A stretch of 64,000 bases of DNA from Styela clava (taxonomy: Eukaryota; Chordata; Ascidiacea; Stolidobranchia; Styelidae): the NCBI RefSeq assembly GCF_964204865.1, contig NC_135260.1, positions 9,936,001 through 10,000,000 on the forward strand. Reading direction: 5' to 3'. Position 1 is the first letter of the stretch. Every line of letters begins with the position of its first letter. Shown in pieces: positions 61,196-64,000 of this stretch. Both the position numbers and the translations under genes were made by a program. The notes under the pieces were generated by a model, which worked only from the letters and a program-made list of their open reading frames with translations, had not been told where the DNA came from and searched no databases.

Positions 61196-63603
61196 TCACT
61201 TATTTGTTATTTCGGTTCCTTTTGATGAAACTAGCATCGATTGAAGTCGAACTCTCTTCTTCCATACAACATCTACAATATTCGAATACATTAATGGATT
61301 GAGAACACTGTTTATAGGCAAAATAATGATAGCTGTAGCAGCATAAATTTCAGCCCTCGCCTTTATTGCGCCGGTAAAATTTAATAACGCTATGATACAC
61401 AACGGCATCCAACAACAAAAATCACTGGCAACAAGGCGTATGATTTTCTTCTGCATACTCGAACTTCTATCAGCAGTACTTCTAATTTTACTTTTCTTAT
61501 TAGACTTTCTATAAATGGCGATGTAAGCAAGCATTATATAGATGAAAATGAAGAAGTTTACTATCACGATCGTGAATGAATATCCCCACATCATTTCTTT
61601 TGTTGTAACATAGAAGTTCGGTAAACAAACGCTCTCCTGGGAGTAGTATCCATAAAATCCACGAATGCGATGAGCGGGGAAATTTTGCTGCAGGTGATAA
61701 TTAAGTTTACTCCAGTCTTTTGGCAAATTAGTATTAGATGCGTTTGGAGAAAATGCGGTGAGAAGCGTTGCAAATTGTCTCACTCCGTTGAGGTGAACAG
61801 TGCGGGATGAAATGAACTTCGAAGGGATGAATGCTCCATAAGTAAAGGCTTCTTGCATATGAGAGGAAAATGGTATAAGACCTATGAATAAAGCAATACC
61901 CCAGGCTAGAGCTATTGCAATCGCCGCCCATTTAACTTTTATACTCCGTACCGTGAGGGGATTATGCACAGAGACAAGCCTGATCGTTGTAAGTAATGTT
62001 AGCATAAATACAGATGCTTCCGAGGATATGATGGAGATTGCACCGAGCCACACACAGGCATTACTTGTTCGCCATTGAACATCGTGTCTACAATATGCAC
62101 CGGCAACTGTACTGTTTTTTACAGCTATCCCAAGAAGATAGATAGCCATTAACAAATCGGCTATAGCAAGATTAAATAGAATCAGATGATTGCATTTTAG
62201 TAAACCTTCAGCCTTATGTATTCTATCATAATCTCTGATTTTATCAATAATCATATAGCTGTTTCCAAATATACAACAGAACCCGACAAACCAAACCCAA
62301 AATTGAAAGAACGGCGATGCAATCAAATACGCTCTTGATCCAATGGGTTCGTTGTCTAGATCTCTCGGACATTCGTCAGCACCTTCGTGGCAGTCTTGCA
62401 CTCCATCTCCTACAAACCTGTTTGGGACTGATAGAGGAGTTCCTTCCTCGCATTGGTACCTTGAAGTGCAGTTGTCTTCATCGCTTCCGTCGTCACAATC
62501 TTCATACCCGTTACATTTTAGAACGTTATCAATACTGATTAGACTTCCACTCTGGCAATAAAATCTACCTGGACAATTAGTTTCTTCTTCTGGGATACGT
62601 GGATTACAAGAAGACCATTGTCCATCACATATGTGCTCAACAGTAAGGTTAAATGTACCCGTACTTGTATTACATTCTCGAATAAACGGAACAGTAGAAA
62701 AACCTAAATAGCAAAAATCCGATGTTGTGTTTGTTTTATTTACGCACTCAAGATTACACTCGTCCGATAGATCGTAACACTCCGGTCGCCCATCGCAAAG
62801 CCTTGCCAATGTTCGAGTTGAGTTATCTACATCGCCCGCACATCGCATAATCCGACGAGATGAATGAGAACTGCAGTATTTTTCGTCCATCCTGTCTTTG
62901 CAATCTAGCCTTCCATCACATATTTTGTCGGTGGTTAACTCAGTAGTAATATCACAGACAAAAGTCCCCAAAGTACAATTGGTTGTTCCCCACTCTGCTT
63001 CTCGTGTACAATAGCGCGAACAAAATTCTTCATTACGATTTTCGCACGGACATTCGTCAGATAAATCCGAACAATCTACAACTCCATCACATTGTTGTAA
63101 AGTAGATATCCTCATGCTTTTATCAAAGCAGTGAAACAATCTAGAATGTCCATCTGTAGTTTTTCCTTCGTCTTCTTCGTTGTTGCAGTGAGTAAAGCAA
63201 TCAGACACATGTCGTTGTGGAAGAACGCATATGTCACCTCCTTGTCCGAGTGGGCATTTGAACCCGGCCACGTGACGTATTTCATCCGAACCATCTCCGC
63301 AGTGATCAATTTTATCACATGCGTATTTTGTACTAATACATTTTCCATTTTTGCATTGATACGTTCCGTTTATACAGTCGCCGTTATCGCAAAACTCCTG
63401 CCATGACCAACATTCTGGCCTCTTTTTTCGGCAACCCCTCTCATCACTATAATCTCCACAAGAATCAATTCCGTCGCACACTTTTATCTGCGATAAGCAT
63501 TTACCATTGCCGCAGTTATATTCTCCAAAATTACAAAGGGGATCAGTTGTAGAAGAGTTACTTTGAGGAGTAGTATCTGTTTGACAATTCCCCGGTAATA
63601 TAC
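61196..63603 (-). CDS. LDLa-repeat GPCR (GRL101/LGR-like), 5' part outside the window
   Basis: A single large 3' exon of 801 codons begins at acceptor TGCAG (63604-63605), with the stop at 61196-61198; upstream exons are beyond the window or unrecognised. About eight LDL-receptor class A modules come first, each with the C-D-G/N...D-C-x-D-x-S-D-E signature (for example CDGIDSCGDYSDERGC and CNGYEDCDDGSDEDNC). They are followed after about 20 residues by seven membrane segments. Receptor features: CCWMP in TM6, LPINSVLNPLMY in TM7, and extracellular cysteines before TM3 (YCRHD) and in loop 2 (SVCLPNF). These resemble relaxin-receptor/GRL101-type LGRs. DRY is replaced (TIRLVSVHNP). No leucine-rich repeats are visible between the LDLa units and TM1. 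The ligand is unknown. Confidence 0.9.
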
Positions 63604-63605
63604 CT

Positions 63606-64000
63606 GCATGTGATTCAAAATTTCAATTTTATTTTACCTTAATTCAAATAACATTTAAAGTTATAGCCTTATGTGAACATGGTATAAAATGTGTTCACAA
63701 CTTGTAGCTTCGACGAAAGAAAAATATCTTAACAAATAAATATTTTTTAGCTTGCTATCGAAATATAAAGGAATCAAATAACACATATAGTTTAACTATT
63801 TTTTGTAACCAACTTTCATTAACATTTTTATGTTTTATGACGCTTATGCTATAAGCCTGATGATTTGGTTCAATAATTAAATTAAATTAATTGCCGCCTA
63901 TTATAGTCATATGAACACCTATGATTTTTCATTGCTGAAAAGAAAGAGCAAGCAATCTACTGAACTATCTAATTCTATTTCACATTATATCACGTCATGT
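63606..64000 (-). other. Probable intron of the LDLa receptor gene
   Basis: AT-rich, non-coding sequence upstream of the acceptor at 63604-63605. No further coding exon is visible before the window ends. Confidence 0.5.

Noticed and set aside
1-64000. CRISPR arrays, bacterial operons or rRNA genes
   Set aside because: No regularly spaced repeats, ribosome binding sites or rRNA-like conserved sequence were seen. Gene structure is eukaryotic throughout.

Overview
The window is eukaryotic nuclear DNA from an AT-rich animal genome. Its genes have small spliced exons with GT-AG introns, several carry signal peptides or membrane segments, and most of the rest is transposon relics. The gene content is an LDLa-repeat G-protein-coupled receptor of the GRL101/LGR type, a lineage-expanded Sulfotransfer_4-like family with a C-terminal membrane segment, a lipocalin, a secreted sushi-like protein and a zinc-type threonine dehydrogenase. 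This suggests a soft-bodied marine invertebrate. An ascidian tunicate is my best guess, but nothing here proves it and a cnidarian is not excluded.

Layout. 1-12 kb: no gene; a possible LINE tail, an hAT-like element with an 8-bp target-site duplication (TSD), several inverted-repeat MITEs, a pyrimidine-rich tandem repeat and a tRNA-derived SINE. 12.1-13.1 kb (+): an intronless orphan seven-transmembrane protein, followed by a decayed hAT transposase at about 13.9 kb. 15.1-19.2 kb (-): two dead sulfotransferase-like genes. 22.3-26.6 kb (+): an eight-exon secreted protein with one sushi-like module. 27.7-30.2 kb (-): the intact four-exon sister of the two dead copies. 33.7-34.7 kb (-): an intronless zinc-dependent threonine-dehydrogenase-like gene. 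36.7-38.1 kb (-): a six-exon lipocalin. 41.2-48.2 kb: two copies of one DNA transposon, inserted independently, each carrying the same nested hAT element. 48.6-57.3 kb (+): a twelve-exon gene for a 909-residue protein that I do not recognise; it has cold-shock-like and Egalitarian-N/LOTUS-like segments. 61.2-63.6 kb (-): the 3' coding exon of an LDLa-repeat GPCR whose 5' exons lie beyond the window.

The genes do not form a pathway. The clearest internal relationship is the sulfotransferase-like trio, where exon lengths are almost identical and one intact copy serves as a template for reading the breaks in the other two. All splice models were built by hand from reading frame, phase and splice consensus, and there is no transcript evidence. 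The most novel items are the 909-residue protein, the LDLa receptor that lacks leucine-rich repeats, and the paired transposon insertions.
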